NCBI RefSeq assembly: GCF_028554725.1
Contig: NC_071670.1
Coordinates: forward strand, 33,846,001 to 33,910,000
DNA: 64,000 nt
Reading direction: 5' to 3'
From: Zeugodacus cucurbitae
Taxonomy: Eukaryota > Arthropoda > Insecta > Diptera > Tephritidae
Below are positions 20,786 to 32,271 of this stretch, in pieces. How positions within the stretch are numbered: position 1 is the stretch's first letter; each line of letters begins with the position of its first letter. The notes under the pieces are model-generated. The model was not told the DNA's origin. It was given only the letters and a program-made list of their open reading frames with translations, and did no database searches. A program made the translations under genes and the position numbers.

Positions 20786-21221
20786 AGTATATAATTTTAC
20801 TTACATATGTAAATATAAGTGATTTTACAAATAAATTCCCAGTAGCAAAATAATTCACTACTGAAAAAAGTAAGCGAGTTGGTAATGGGTTGCGGGGCAA
20901 GAAACGAATAAAATTTCGCTTTAAAATCGTTGTTGTTATCTTCAAGAAATGTGCGAATTTTATTCATATGAGTTGGTCATCCGCACAACTGATCGACCCA
21001 GCCCTCTGGGTATGTGAGCGCTTCAGTACTAAATTTCATAGGAAATAGGTTGTATGACAAAACCGATGCTTTTTTGTTGTTGTTCTTTTCTGAAAATAAC
21101 ACAGCCACACAAAAAAAAATTTTGGTTCTGACCTGGGGGTCTCACTATGTAGACGTTATGTGTTTTGGGTCGCTGAATCCGAATCCGAGGTCCATTTAAC
21201 CCCATCAGTTCAAGATTTTGA
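20786..21221 (+). other. non-coding, unassigned
   Basis: AT-rich with no convincing frame. The last ~100 bases (GTTTTGGGTCGCTGAATCCGA) are a diverged unit of the tandem repeat that follows. Confidence 0.4.
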
Positions 21222-21490
21222 CATAACCTCAAAAAACCAATATGGCGGACACGTTTTCGAAAAATTCATCGGATTCGCTTGAAATTCGTTACTCGGGGGT
21301 TTTTGGGGTCGCTGATTACGAATTTGAAGTCAGTTTTTGAAAATTCAAAATGGCGGATCCAATATGGCGGACACTTTTTTGAAAAATTCATCAAATTCAC
21401 TTAAAATTCGTTACTCGGGGGTTTTTGGGGTCGCTGATTACGAATTTGAAGTCAGTTTTTGAAAATTCAAAATGGCGGATACACTAAAGA
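21222..21490 (+). repeat. tandem repeat, unit about 120 bp
   Basis: Two near-identical units carry TTCGTTACTCGGGGGTTTTT, GGGGTCGCTGATTACGAATT and AAAATTCAAAATGGCGGAT, preceded by a weaker unit near 21130-21200. Harb2 inserted just beyond the last unit. Confidence 0.85.
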
Positions 21491-21678
21491 AAAATATGGA
21501 TAATAATGCCGGTATTCTGCGAGCAGTCTCAAGTCTCTAATAGAGACGAATCTGTGGTGTAATCTCTATAGTGACTTTTTGGTATTCTGACGCGTTTGTC
21601 TCATCTCTAGTTGAGAAATATCAGTCTCTAATTTATTATCTGCTTTAAACCAGGTCACAGAAAAACAAGAGCACAATA

Positions 21679-22992
21679 ATGGATGTTGAAATTGGTATAA
21701 TTTATGTTATAATGAAAAAACGACAGGAAGAAGAGAGGTAATGTATTAATATTTATAATTTTGCAATAATGAATAACAAAGTGCTTATCTTCTAGCTACA
21801 CTCGTAGGCGCAATCTGGCCATTTTGCGCAACAAAGGAGACCCCTTTCAATATGAAGAAATAACATTTAGGAAGTTCTTTCGATTTCCAAAATCTTTGTG
21901 CTGGGATCTTATTCAACAACTGAAGCCTTATGACCAACAGCAAACCTCGATTCCGTTTGAACTTCGGGTTAGTTAAATTTTAACATTAAAGAAACAGTAC
22001 GTCTTCATGCAATCATATTTCTCCAGTTTATTTCAGTTTTATATTTTTTAAGCAATGGCTCATACCAGCATTGCGTGGGAAATGGATATTTTGCTGTGAT
22101 GAGCCAACCCAGCGTTTCCCGTAGCATTGAAAAAATTTGTAAATTGGTGGTGGAGCGTAAGTACAACGAAGTGCGATTTCCTAATTCTGTTGAAGAATAC
22201 AATAGAGTTAAGACTGGGTAAGTTGTAGTCCACTTTGAAAGAAAATAAATCGCTAACAACAATTTTATTCCAGATTTTATTCGAAATTTGGAATAAAGGG
22301 TGTAATTGGAGCAATTGATTGCACTCATATTGCCATAATTGCACCTGCCTTGTCAACCACAATTGTGCCGCATGATTACATGAACAGAAAAGGATATTAT
22401 AGTATTAATGTTGAAGCGGTAAGTATTATATTTAATAATTCATTTATAAGTGATTAATAACTGATTTTTTCAATAGGTTTGTGACCATGAACTAATTTTT
22501 CGGCACGTGAATGCAAAATTTCCCGGCTCATGTCATGACTCCGGTATATGGACTACTTCGCCAGCAAGGATAAAGCTGATAAGAGAACACTCTAATGGAG
22601 CCTTTAAATGGCTTTTGGGTGATTCAGGATATCCCTTGGAGCCATGGCTTCTGACACCGTTGACAAGCCCTGAAACACCAAATGAACAAAATTTTAATAT
22701 CAAGCATATAAGAGCAAGAAACGCGATTGAAAGAGCATTTGGAGTTTTGAAATCACGCTTTCGATGCCTTTCTAAAGAACGTGCATTGCGGTACAATCAT
22801 TATAAAGCTGCATTATTTATTTATACGTGTACCATATTTCACAATATGCTACAAAAACGTGGCATATTTATAGATGAAACCGAAATATCGCCAGAACGAT
22901 CACCCCCTGAAGATGTGGAAATCCGTTCGGGGGAGTATTACTCTCGAGGCAGAACAGCACGTCAAAGTTGCATTAACACATTAAATAATTAA
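21679..22992 (+). CDS. Harb2 transposase (HARBI1-like)
   Basis: Predicted exons are 21679-21737, 21796-21967, 22027-22217, 22274-22418 and 22477-22992, all GT-AG. They total 1083 bases and encode 360 residues without a stop. The N-terminal helix-turn-helix region (YQHCVGNGYFAVMSQPSVSR) is in exon 3. Catalytic residues are the Asp of GAIDCTHIAI (exon 4), the Asp of CHDSGIW (exon 5) and the Glu of RARNAIERAFGVLKSRFRC. Length and exon number fit active Harbinger elements. It should cut the element ends and insert at TAA/TTA. Exon limits are read by eye from phase and splice consensus. Confidence 0.88.
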
Positions 22993-23165
22993 AATTCTAC
23001 CAATATTTACATCAATTCAATTCAAACTTCATTTATTTATCTATAAACTAAAAAAACATTACATTTTAAAAAGAAAACAAATAAATATTTCATCTAATTA
23101 TTAAAAAAACATAACATTTAAAAAAGTAAAAGTAAGAAATATTTTCATAGACACATTTTTAATTT

Positions 23166-24016
23166 TCAGTTTTTTGTATTTATGATATTTTGGGTAAGCG
23201 TCACCATGGCTGTCGCTAAATTATTTAGCGATTCGGAGTATTTATTTATGGCCTCTAAAGTTTCAGTCCGGAAAGCTCTCTCCTCCTCACCCTTTTCTTT
23301 TATCATGGTCATAACATTTTCAAACATATCGTCCGTCGTTATTCGTTTTGTTCGGGACGAGGATGGAGTGCGGTCAATTGGGGCGTCCGTAGTCGTCACC
23401 AGTGGGGATGATGTAGGAGTAGCACCAAACAATACTTCTTCCTAAATATAAAACAAAAAAAACGTTTATAAATTCTGCATACTATTAAATGGAATTTCTT
23501 ACCTCTGTTCCAATGGTTGGTAATTCAGCCAACCCATCAACTGCGAATGACCCTAATGTGTCCAACGCCCGCTGCTCAGTTTCGGTCAGGTCAATTTTTG
23601 AGCTTGGGCCGCCACCTGTTATCATCTTGTGCGCCTTTGCCTTCCTGGCCCGTGACCGAATCTGGTTCCTCCAATGGCTCAGATTCTATAAAACATAGTA
23701 CATAAATACATACATATCTTAATATCTATGATTAAAAAATACCTCTCTCCATTTGGTGGGGGTCCGAGTTGGACCTTTAAGGGCATTTAGGAGGACAGAA
23801 ACCTCCGACCAAAGCTCTTCAACCCTTTTTGGCCGCGATGGGTCGTTTTTGTTCACTTTTATCTCGGGGTGAACCCGCACAAAATTTAAATAACAATCAA
23901 TTTGCTCCCGCGACGTGCGCAACGTTTTATTTTGATCTGTAAAAACACACACATTGTACATATGTATAAAACAATACAATTTACATTGTTTAAAATTACT
24001 TACTTTCCTTCTCCAT
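23166..24016 (-). CDS. Harb2 Myb/MADF-like accessory protein
   Basis: Predicted minus-strand exons are 24016-24004, 23936-23743, 23685-23503 and 23441-23166. They total 666 bases, 221 residues, with no stop. Exon 2 encodes a trihelix-like domain with EELWSEVSVLLNAL and TPTKWREV; exon 3 continues NLSHWRNQIRSRARKAKAHK. The C-terminus is Ser/Thr-rich and then helical. In known Harbinger systems the partner binds subterminal repeats and imports the transposase. The 3' ends of the two genes face each other across about 170 bases. Confidence 0.85.
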
Positions 24017-24499
24017 TATGCTCAAATTTAAGGATGAGCACATGTATTTATCGATTATTGTGTTGTTCAAATTTTTCTTATTTAATTAACAATTGATTCA
24101 GATAAAATACATATATTACACATTTATTATAAACTATTTGAGTATATTTTTTCAATAATTGTATTATGCAATTATTTACAAGTAATTTTTTGCGGAAATT
24201 TGATTTCAAAAAATCTAATTGCGTGCAATCAATTCATAAATTATCACTGTGAATATGCACTCATCACTAATCAGCTAAACTAAACAGCTGATTGCTTGCT
24301 CTTCTTTTCACCACACTAGATGGTGAATATTTTTCTGACTGTATCAACCAGAATACCAAAATGATACATCCTGACTAACAGGGTCACCAATTCGCAATTG
24401 TCTCAAATAGAGACATGAGACAATTGTGACAAGCAGAATACCGGCATAAATCTTATTTCGGTTCTTTGTTTGAGAAGAGTACATTTTGCTTAAGTCCTA

Positions 24500-24749
24500 T
24501 GCTGAGTAATTGGATCTTGCGTGTGTCTGCATCCAGGGCACCTCCACGTGGTGACGGTGGGCAACGGAGATTGTCCGCTATCCGGCTAAGTCCCTGAATA
24601 ACGGCTTTGATGCCGTCATGGCAGACCCGCGTAAGAAACGTGTTACGATGCAGGGACTCGGAACCCCAGTATCGGCGGTTGAGAGTGAGAGGCTCTCAGG
24701 CGTCGTCATCCAGCAACTGCAGCTCTTCATTGGTGGGAAACTTGGCTAA
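24500..24749 (+). pseudogene. possible LINE 5' end with ORF1 start
   Basis: GC-richer sequence (CACCTCCACGTGGTGACGGT) leads to an ATG at 24618 and a 43-codon frame, MADPRKKRVTMQGLGTPVSA onward, ending at 24749. Composition and layout suggest the start of a non-LTR element, but the clade is not recognised. Confidence 0.35.
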
Positions 24750-26345
24750 TGTAGAGTATACTGCGACAAGACAAAGTAACAATCTATGTCACAACTGCGA
24801 TAGTAATCGCGATGTGTTTTGTTATATCTGCTGCAAGTACGAAGTTAGTTCATTGCGAAACAAAATTACTGATGACATCAAAGTCACGTACAAGGCAATT
24901 TTTGATTTACAAATTGATGAGAATGCATGGGTTCCCAATATAATTTGCAAAAAAGCAATCAAATTTTCCAGTCCAGCAGAATGGAAGAAACCTCTTTCTA
25001 AATAAGATTGCTTTTTTTGCTCAAATGAAATTAGAACGAATTACACTGTTAAAAACAAACACAACATCGTCTATAAAATAGTGACATCAGTAAAGGCTCC
25101 AATTTTATCTGACAAAGAAAATGAAAGAACTGATTTCGAGAGCATCAACGCAGTGAAAAATGACGAATTGATGAATGTGGATGATTACGAGCCTGAGAGC
25201 GACCATAACGATAGCGACACTGACTATTCTGAAAGTGAAGACAATAAAAAACCAGTCCTAACGCTGGTTTCACAGCCTGTATTGAATGACCTCATACGCG
25301 ACTTAGGTTTGCCAAAGGACAGTGCGGAGTTTTTGGCTTCGTTTTTTAAGCAGCATGCTTTCCTAGAGAAAAAAACAAAGGTTTCCATATATCGAAATCG
25401 AGAATTAGAATTTCGGAAATACTTTTCTAAAGATGAAGATCTTGTATTTTGTACAGATATTTACGGACTGATGAATGAAATGAAAAAAGACTGCTACAAA
25501 GCAACAGAATGGCGACTTTTCATCGACTCGTCGAAAAGAAGTATTAAGGCAGTATTACTCCATAATTCCAACGTTTTTGCTCCTATACCTATAGCCCACT
25601 CGACTGTAATGAAGGAAAAATATGATAATATGCAAATACTTTTAAATAAAATTGGTTACAAGCAACACAGGTGGCAGATTTGTGGAGATTTCAAGATCAT
25701 AACCATGTTACTCGGGCAACAGTCTGGATTTACAAAATACCCCTGTTACTTATGTTTATGGGATAGTAGAGCTAGAAAACAGCATTATAAGGTAAGGGAT
25801 TGGCCAAAGAGAAAATCCCTTACACCTGGGTCGCACAATGTCATTAATGAATCTCTCGTAGATCCATCAGAGATCCTGCCTCCTCCTTTGCATATCAAGC
25901 TAGGTCTTATGAAACAATTTGTCAAGGCTCTAGATAAGACAGGAAAATGTTTCGAATACTTGCAGACGATTTTTCCTAAAATTTCTGAGGCCAAAATTAA
26001 AGAAGGTATATTTGACGGTCCTCAAATTCGAAAAATGTTTAAGGATAATGTCTTTATTAGTCAAATGAATGATCAGGAGAAAGCACCTTGGTTGAGTTTT
26101 CGAGAGGTTGCAGAAAACTTCTTGGGAAATCGAAAAAGTCCACAATATAAAGAAATTGTGGCCAAAATGTTACATGACTACGAGAAACTAGGGTGCTTGA
26201 TGAGTTTGAAGCTGCATTTCTTGCACTCTCATCTGGACAAATGTCCTGAAAACGTGGGACATTTTAGTGAAGAACAAGGTGAACGTTTCCACCAAGACAT
26301 TAAAGTTGTTGAAACTCGCTATCAGGGAGTGTGGGATGTGAATTG
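24750..26345 (+). pseudogene. uncharacterised transposon-associated protein, zinc-binding N-terminus and DDE-like core
   Basis: An N-terminal Cys cluster (CHNC, CYICC, then DCFFC after a TAA at 25003-25005) is followed by an acidic Ser/Asp-rich linker and a long open frame (25081-26345). The core has WRLFIDSSKRSIKAVLLHN, QICGDFKIITMLLG, CYLCLWDSRA, HFLHSHLDKCPE and EEQGERFHQD. Similar uncharacterised proteins are abundant in insects and cnidarians. The spacing of Asp, Asp and Glu with a CxxC and HxxxH insert suggests an RNase H-fold transposase; this is inference. The frame is cut after GVWDVN, where unrelated sequence begins. Confidence 0.6.
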
Positions 26346-26900
26346 TCAATTGTTAACGTCACAATAAATAGTGCAACATAAACATTTGAGTGAATGCAAT
26401 TGATGTAATGTGAGAAGTAGACCACTTGACAAATATCGTCGCAACTACAAGTGGTTGCGCCAAAATAATAATAAGAAAAGAAATAATATATTTTGTATTC
26501 GAAAATAGAACTTAGCTTAAGAAAATATTGGAAATAAAAGATCAGAAGAATTTTGACTATCAACCAGGAAAGTCACGTCTTTTCTTTTACGGAAGTTAGA
26601 CTAAAGTCTAACATAGAAAAATTATTGAACCGAAGTTCAATATACGAATAAAAATTAAAGTTAAACATAAGTTTAACTAAATAAAAAATAATAATAATTT
26701 TAAAGATTTATGAACTCGGGATCATAATCGCAACTCGCGCGGGTCATGTTGCAGACAGACGGAAACCCTAGCCTGTGGTAAACAACAACGGCAATCCACA
26801 TCGTGGGAATTGCCAAATCAGCATTCTGGATCCACGTGAGGCTTTGGCAAAATAAATTTTGGATGGTCGGTAACGGCTGTCACACCTAGTAGGGAAATAA
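26346..26900 (+). other. gypsy-like LTR/leader remnant with three tandem hairpins
   Basis: No gene. A GTTAAC near the left edge, and CATCGTGGGAATTGCCAAATC near 26799 resembling the B LTR, suggest a decayed LTR and leader. Three stems lie in A-rich spacer: GTTAGAC/GTCTAAC (26595-26612), ATTGAAC/GTTCAAT (26624-26641) and AGTTAAAC/GTTTAACT (26659-26678), each with a 4-nt loop. Confidence 0.5.
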
Positions 26901-26944
26901 AGTTAATTAAAAAATTCAAACTTTTCGTTTTTATTTACTTTTAC

Positions 26945-27240
26945 AATAGAAAGAATTGTATTGTTTCAATTGTAACGGATGGTGGTGCTAACATGGTTGC
27001 TGCAGTAAAGCAACTTTTAGGACCTGAAAAAGAATTCCTTGCATGGCGCATTTGTTGAATTTAGATGTGGATGGAGCAATAAATGATAATGCACCGGTTC
27101 TACAGATTGCCAATCGTGTCAAAAACATCGTGACATATTTTAAACAGTCTGTGAACGCAATGGACGATTCAACCGCGAAAAATATCCCGACATCAAGGAT
27201 ATTCTTCAGCAAAAACAAGGGGAGGTATTAAATTATCACA
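26945..27240 (+). pseudogene. hAT transposase fragment
   Basis: IVSIVTDGGANMVAAVKQLL followed, after a one-base shift near 27037, by MAHLLNLDVD and VKNIVTYFKQSVNAMDD matches the hAT catalytic core around the second Asp (TDxxxN) and the CxxH-LNL block. Both ends of the gene are missing. Confidence 0.75.
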
Positions 27241-27265
27241 ACAAAAATAGAAAGGTCATTACATA

Positions 27266-27596
27266 AGTTATCACGAGAAACACAGTTGGGTTTAGAATTA
27301 CCCAAAACTGTTGCGAGTGGCCTGACACAGCAGATTTCACGCAACAAGTAGCGGTCGGTAAACAAAATATTCAAATTACAAAAGTTGCGAGTGCAATAAA
27401 TCAGCACTTCTGCATTCTCACGTCCGCATTCTAGCGACTGCACTGCCAGCAGCAGCGTTTGGATAGCTTGCAGGGTAGGCTAAGTAATTATAATTTTGTA
27501 TTACTTCAATCAGAATTATTCAGAGTTCTCACCAGTGCAGACGAGCTGCAAAATAAATATAAATGTAAAAATAAAAAGAACCTATTTTTTATTACT
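27266..27596 (+). repeat. possible solo LTR
   Basis: It starts AGTTATCACG after CATA and ends TTTTTATTACT before TATA, resembling the end form of the E LTRs. The duplication has one mismatch, and no second copy is seen here. Confidence 0.3.
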
Positions 27597-28055
27597 TATA
27601 TAAACCAGGCGATATTATTTACAGTAAAACAGACCGCAGAAATAAACTCGCATCAAAATGTTAGCGCCCTCCCTCTGTGTTGTTTTGTGACAAAATTAAT
27701 CGCAGTTTATCACTCGTTTTCATGTAAAGATGTGTATTCTCAAACAATTGACAAATCGATTTTTAAGGTTGGGGTAAAATTGTTGTAAGTAAGATTGATT
27801 GAGTAATAATTCTGTTATATTAATTCAAAAGTTATATTCTAAATATTTGTGTTATGTTCTTTTAGATTATAATCATGGTGAATAAATATTGTTAGGAATC
27901 AGAGAATTTGAAGAAGCAATAATTGCTGCGGATTTAAAAATCGCTAATATTCTTGTTTAATGTCTCATGCCAGTACTTTCCCTTGCACGTGGTGCACTGC
28001 CACTAAGACCAGTTGGAATCATGTGGGCAGTATAGAACTGTAGGTGGCTCCATAA
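27597..28055 (+). other. non-coding, unassigned
   Basis: AT-rich. Weak matches to donor (GTAAGTAAGA at 27785) and acceptor sites suggest intron sequence of a decayed transposon gene. No frame is convincing. Confidence 0.3.
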
Positions 28056-28059
28056 AAAA

Positions 28060-28697
28060 TTTTGAAGCCAGGGGCAAAATGCAAAAGAATATTTTAACTG
28101 CATTTCTCCTCCCATTTGCTCTCAAAATGTAAAAGACACTATCATCGACATAATATTTCCTTCTGAACTTCACCTACTGATTGATATCGTAAATCATATT
28201 TTCAATAATATGTTAATAGACTTTGAGACAGAAAGTTTAGACTGGGCCAAAAAGTGTAACGTGTCGCGTAATGTATTTAATGGAGCATCTATGTTTGCTG
28301 GAAACGCTCTTGAATAAAGTAGACATTTTAAGATCTAATGGAAACCTCGGTTGTGTAAAATACGTCAAATGTTTTGAAGATTTTTCGTCGAGTAGTAAAT
28401 GCCTGCTTTGGAATTGATTTGAATTGTGATTATTCTAAATATATAAAAGAGTTTCGAAACAGTTACATTGTTTTGCAAATTACGATAACTCCAAAGGTTC
28501 ACGCAGTTTTTCATCATGTTTCCTACTACTGTTCAAAAATACAAAAGGGGCTTGTACATTTTAGTGAACAGGGCATGGAATCGGTTCATATCGATTTCAA
28601 AAACACGTGGTCAAAATACAAGTTACAAAAATCACACATTAATTACGCAAAAAATCTCTTGAAGACTGTTGTAGAATACAATAGCCAACATGTTTGA
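28060..28697 (+). pseudogene. second uncharacterised transposon-associated protein
   Basis: Frames in turn give DTIIDIIFPSELHLLIDIVN, SLDWAKKCNVSRNVFNGASM and, open from 28374 to 28697, TPKVHAVFHHVSYYCS and GLVHFSEQGMESVHIDFKNT. Relatives are scattered through animal genomes without known function. The SEQG.ES.H.DF block resembles the SEEQGERFHQD block of the gene at 24750-26345, so the two may share a fold. Two stops and two shifts break the frame. Confidence 0.5.
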
Positions 28698-29023
28698 TTT
28701 TGAATATTGACCTGTTCAGTGTTCACGTTTCAATAAATTCAATAAATTTATATCTAAATACTTTATTATACAATCGTATTGCTTTAATTATAATATTATT
28801 ATACATTTTTATTCATACATCATTAATCCAATTTTTTACTGAACACTAATTTTTGAAAGTATAGATTAGAAAAATCGATTTTTTTAAAAAAAGGGGATTA
28901 TTTTAATTTTTGCATAAAACTTATTCAGAAGAGTCCTAGAAACGAATAAAAAAGAAAATTAATGGTGCCTTTGATCTTCATTTAAAATGTATTCAGGACT
29001 ACCGTCCGTGGTCTAAACCCACA
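28698..29023 (+). other. AT-rich flank, no gene
   Basis: Poly-T and poly-A runs, no frame. It is the 3' flank of the preceding pseudogene up to the TATA duplication of the solo LTR. Confidence 0.4.
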
Positions 29024-29027
29024 TATA

Positions 29028-29475
29028 TGTAGAAATAAGACTTTGAGAACAGATACATTAATAATAACTAATAACTTTACTTTAACGAAAATACGACCTA
29101 CAACACTAAGCCGAACGAAATATAGAAATATGAGAACAGATACTTTAACGAAAATGCGACCTACAACAGTGACCGAACGAAAAAAAAAGGCGAAACTGAA
29201 CGAAGCGTCAGAACGCTGGGCTTGCGTTCGAGTATGTTCTACGAATTCATTCTGGACGGTGACGTGCTTCAAACCACTTCGTGCGCGTGGACAATGTCAT
29301 TTTAAATAAGTTACTTTGTATTATATTTTTCAACTTTTCATGTTTTATCATTTGTCAAATAAAGTTTAATTTTTAATTGATTTTAAAAGTATTGCGTTTT
29401 ATTAAAAACGCAACCAAGAAGAGAATGCAGTCTAATTTCCACGAATAAAGGACCCGCAGCAGTAAGAAGACTACA
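29028..29475 (+). repeat. solo LTR of the SAP family
   Basis: 448 bp, TGTAGAAATAAGACTTTGAG ... GAAGACTACA, flanked by TATA (29024-29027 and 29476-29479). It is closely similar to the LTR at 60971-61419. AATAAA is at about 29360. The short frames seen inside it are fortuitous. Confidence 0.93.
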
Positions 29476-29659
29476 TATATAGATCCTTATAAAGGAGAAA
29501 TAGCAAAAGTATAAAAACCTCATGCGAGAGGTAATAAATATGCCAAAAAATTGCATAATTAAATAATCTCAAAAACAAAAAAAAAAGAGGGAAAAGTGAA
29601 AAGTTGTAACTAAAGTTTAATGAAACGTGCCGTGTCGCGTAAATTCAAAAAAAAAAAAA

Positions 29660-30835
29660 AATGGTCAAATGCATTCAAGTATCAATACAAACTTTCCTTT
29701 CATGACAAATATAAAAGCAGACATAAGAATGCAAAATGAGGATCCGATATGGAGTAGACAATATCCATATCCTTTATCTGTAAACTCGTTTATTAATGAA
29801 GAAATAAACAAAATGATTAATGAACATATCATAAGACCGAGTAAAAGTCCGTATAATTCACCTATTTGGGTGGTACCAAAAAAGGGTACAAATGACAATG
29901 GAATACCAAAACTTAGAATGGTAATTGATTATAAAAAAAGAAATGAGCATACAATTTCCGATCATTATCCTATTCCGGATACTAACGTAATACTGTCTAA
30001 TATAGGCAAAGCAAAATATTTTTCAAGCATTGATCTAGAATCAGGATTTCATCACATTTTAATGTCAAAGAATGATATTGAGAATACAGCTTTTGCCGTT
30101 AATAATGGGAAAATGCATTTTTGAGGACGCCTTTTGGTCTAAAAAATGCTCCTAGAATTTTTCAGAGTACAATGGATGACATATTGCGAGAACAAATTGG
30201 AAAAATTTGTCACGTTTATATGGATGATGTAACTATTTTTTCGGAAAACATAACTCAACACTTGAAAGGATTTGGAAACAATTACATAAATTTAAAAAAT
30301 GCTAATATGAAAATTTCATTAGGAAAATCAAATTTTTTCGCGAAAGAAATAGAGTTTTTGGGTTATATAGTAGCTCAGAATGTTATCAAAACAGAAACAA
30401 AAAAATAAAATTAATATTAAAGAGGTTTCTTAGGGCTTGCAGGATATTATAGTAAATTTGTCAAAGACTATGCTGCGATAGCCAAACCTCTGACAAAATA
30501 CCTATCAGGAGAAATGGTAGGATTTCTAAAAATAAATCAAAAAAAATTTAATAACCCTAGATGAAGAAGGAATATCTGCATTAAATACATTAAAGAAACA
30601 TTTGGCTTCAGAAATGGAATTAACATTAACACAGCCTGATTACTCAAACGTGGCGCGCTGTTGTGGACAAGAAGAAGAAGAAGATTACTCAAAAATATTT
30701 GTATTAACTACCGACGTTTCTAACTATGCAATGGGTGAATATATTCAACCAAAGTTAGTGACGGCGATTCACTGCACTGTTGAAGACTTGCATGAAATCC
30801 AAGAAGCTCTGAAACAAACTTTTCAAAACAAATTT
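29660..30835 (+). pseudogene. A3 reverse transcriptase and RNase H
   Basis: RT blocks: ADIRMQNEDPIWSRQYPYP, MVIDYKKRNEHT, SIDLESGFHHIL, then TGA at 30122, FGLKNAPRIFQS, YMDD (about 30220) and FFAKEIEFLGYIV. The RNase H start (FLGLAGYY-like, then LTTDVSNYAMG near 30711) is in several frames. A deletion joins it to the connector before integrase. Confidence 0.85.
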
Positions 30836-30837
30836 GT

Positions 30838-31660
30838 ATTTACAAAACTTTCTAATGGATATTATTAATAGAGAAGATCAGTCCGGATTGATAGAGCAAA
30901 CCCATAATAGAGATCATCGAAGTTATAATGAAAATATTAAACAAATAGAGAAATTGTATTATTGGCCCGAAATGAGAAAAAGAATGACAGAATACGTACG
31001 AAATTGCATGATATGCAATTAAAATAAATGCGATCGCCATCAAAAAAAAAAAATACCAATAGACAAAGCCCCAATTCCAGAGTAAGAAGGAGAACAGCTG
31101 CATTTAGACATTTTTTACGCACAGAAACTAAAATTTATCACATGTGTAGACGCTTATTCCAAATTTCAATGTTAAAACATATAGAAGATAAGTCAAATAT
31201 CGAAGAAAAGGTTTTAGAATTGCTTCAAACCTTCACAGATGTAAAACAAATTACTTTAGACAATGAACTAAGCTTTACCACACCAACATTTAAATCCTTA
31301 ATGCAAAGGTTAAATATTGAAATTTACTTTTGTAATCCACGTCACAGCACAACTAATAGACAAGTTGAAAGAGTCCATTTAACGATAATTGAAATAGCCA
31401 GATGTACAAAAGAATAATACATTATTGTCAGTAATTTAGAAGCAGTACTCAGAGCAGCGCAACAGTACAATACAACAATACATTCAGTAACGAATTTTAA
31501 ACCAAATGAAGTACTTTATAATAAAGTAAACCATGAAAATTTGCCAACCATTTTAAGGCAAGCACAGGAAAAAATGCTAATGTTTCATAGTAAACATAGA
31601 ACAGACAAGCAATATCATCCCGGACAAATTATTTATGAGAAAATAATAGGAGAGAAATAA
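30838..31660 (+). pseudogene. A3 integrase
   Basis: The zinc domain HNRDHR ... CMICN (about 30903-31020) is followed in other frames by LHLDIFY, ITLDNELSF and TTNRQVERVHLT, giving the D, D and E of the core. Several stops and shifts. The C-terminal segment runs to about 31660. Confidence 0.8.
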
Positions 31661-31746
31661 ATTACAACCTAGGCATAAGGAACAAAAAGTTAAAGAAAAC
31701 TTAGGAAATAAGATAATAAAATCATAATTACTTATAGGTTTTTAAA

Positions 31747-32271
31747 ATGATCCTTTATATTTTCGCATTAGTAATTGGCTTGACGACAGCCGATGTCATA
31801 GATTATACCCGACAGAACTACGTACTTATTGAAAATGGAGACGTTTCTATTTATGAAGAATATGGAGATAAATTTCACATTACTAATTTGACAATATTTG
31901 AAAATATAATAGCTGAAGAAAAATCAAGTTTTTATAACATTATCAAATATGAGATAGATAATCACGATTATATAGAAATTACCACTCAAGAAACAGAATC
32001 AGAAATATTATTAATTCAGAATTTTTTAAAGTACCTAATAACAGAATTAACTGATACTGTAAATAATATTAAAAGAGATAACACAGCCAGAAAAATTGAA
32101 AGAAAAAGAAATCAATATATTATACATGAACTACAAAATATAATAAATACAATAACATTTGTTAAAATAGGAATTTTAAATCCAACAATTTTACATATTG
32201 ATGAATTAAAATATATAACATATTACCAACATGGTATAAAAGCATCTTTAATAATTAGCTTTTACATATAG
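31747..32271 (+). pseudogene. A3 envelope protein, truncated
   Basis: The ATG at 31747 opens a signal peptide (MILYIFALVIGLTTADVIDY) directly after a likely acceptor (CTTATAG at 31731-31737). The frame continues 174 codons and includes NIIAEEKSSFYNII and a heptad-like region, then enters LTR sequence. The cleavage site, ectodomain centre and membrane anchor are missing. Unlike B2, C and A', the start codon lies in the env exon itself. Confidence 0.7.

Larger units (their letters stand above)
21507..24446 (+). mobile_element. Harb2, apparently complete PIF/Harbinger transposon
   Basis: The ends are TGCCGGTATTCTGC and its complement, flanked by TAA at 21504-21506 and 24447-24449, the classic 3-bp Harbinger target. 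Subterminal AGTCTCTAATAGAGAC-type repeats occur at both ends. The 2940-bp element carries a transposase (+, five exons) and a Myb-like gene (-, four exons), converging. Both read open through predicted splice sites, so it may be autonomous. It is the best-preserved DNA transposon in the window. Confidence 0.93.

Noticed and set aside
24602..25005. Single 132-codon gene at 24607-25005
   Set aside because: The first half is out of frame with a LINE-like ORF1 start, and only the second half belongs to the zinc-binding family. The long frame is a chance join.
29043..29309. Open frames on both strands inside 29028-29475, and the similar one at 60986
   Set aside because: They lie wholly within the SAP LTR, and the Thr/Arg-rich product reflects short internal repeats.
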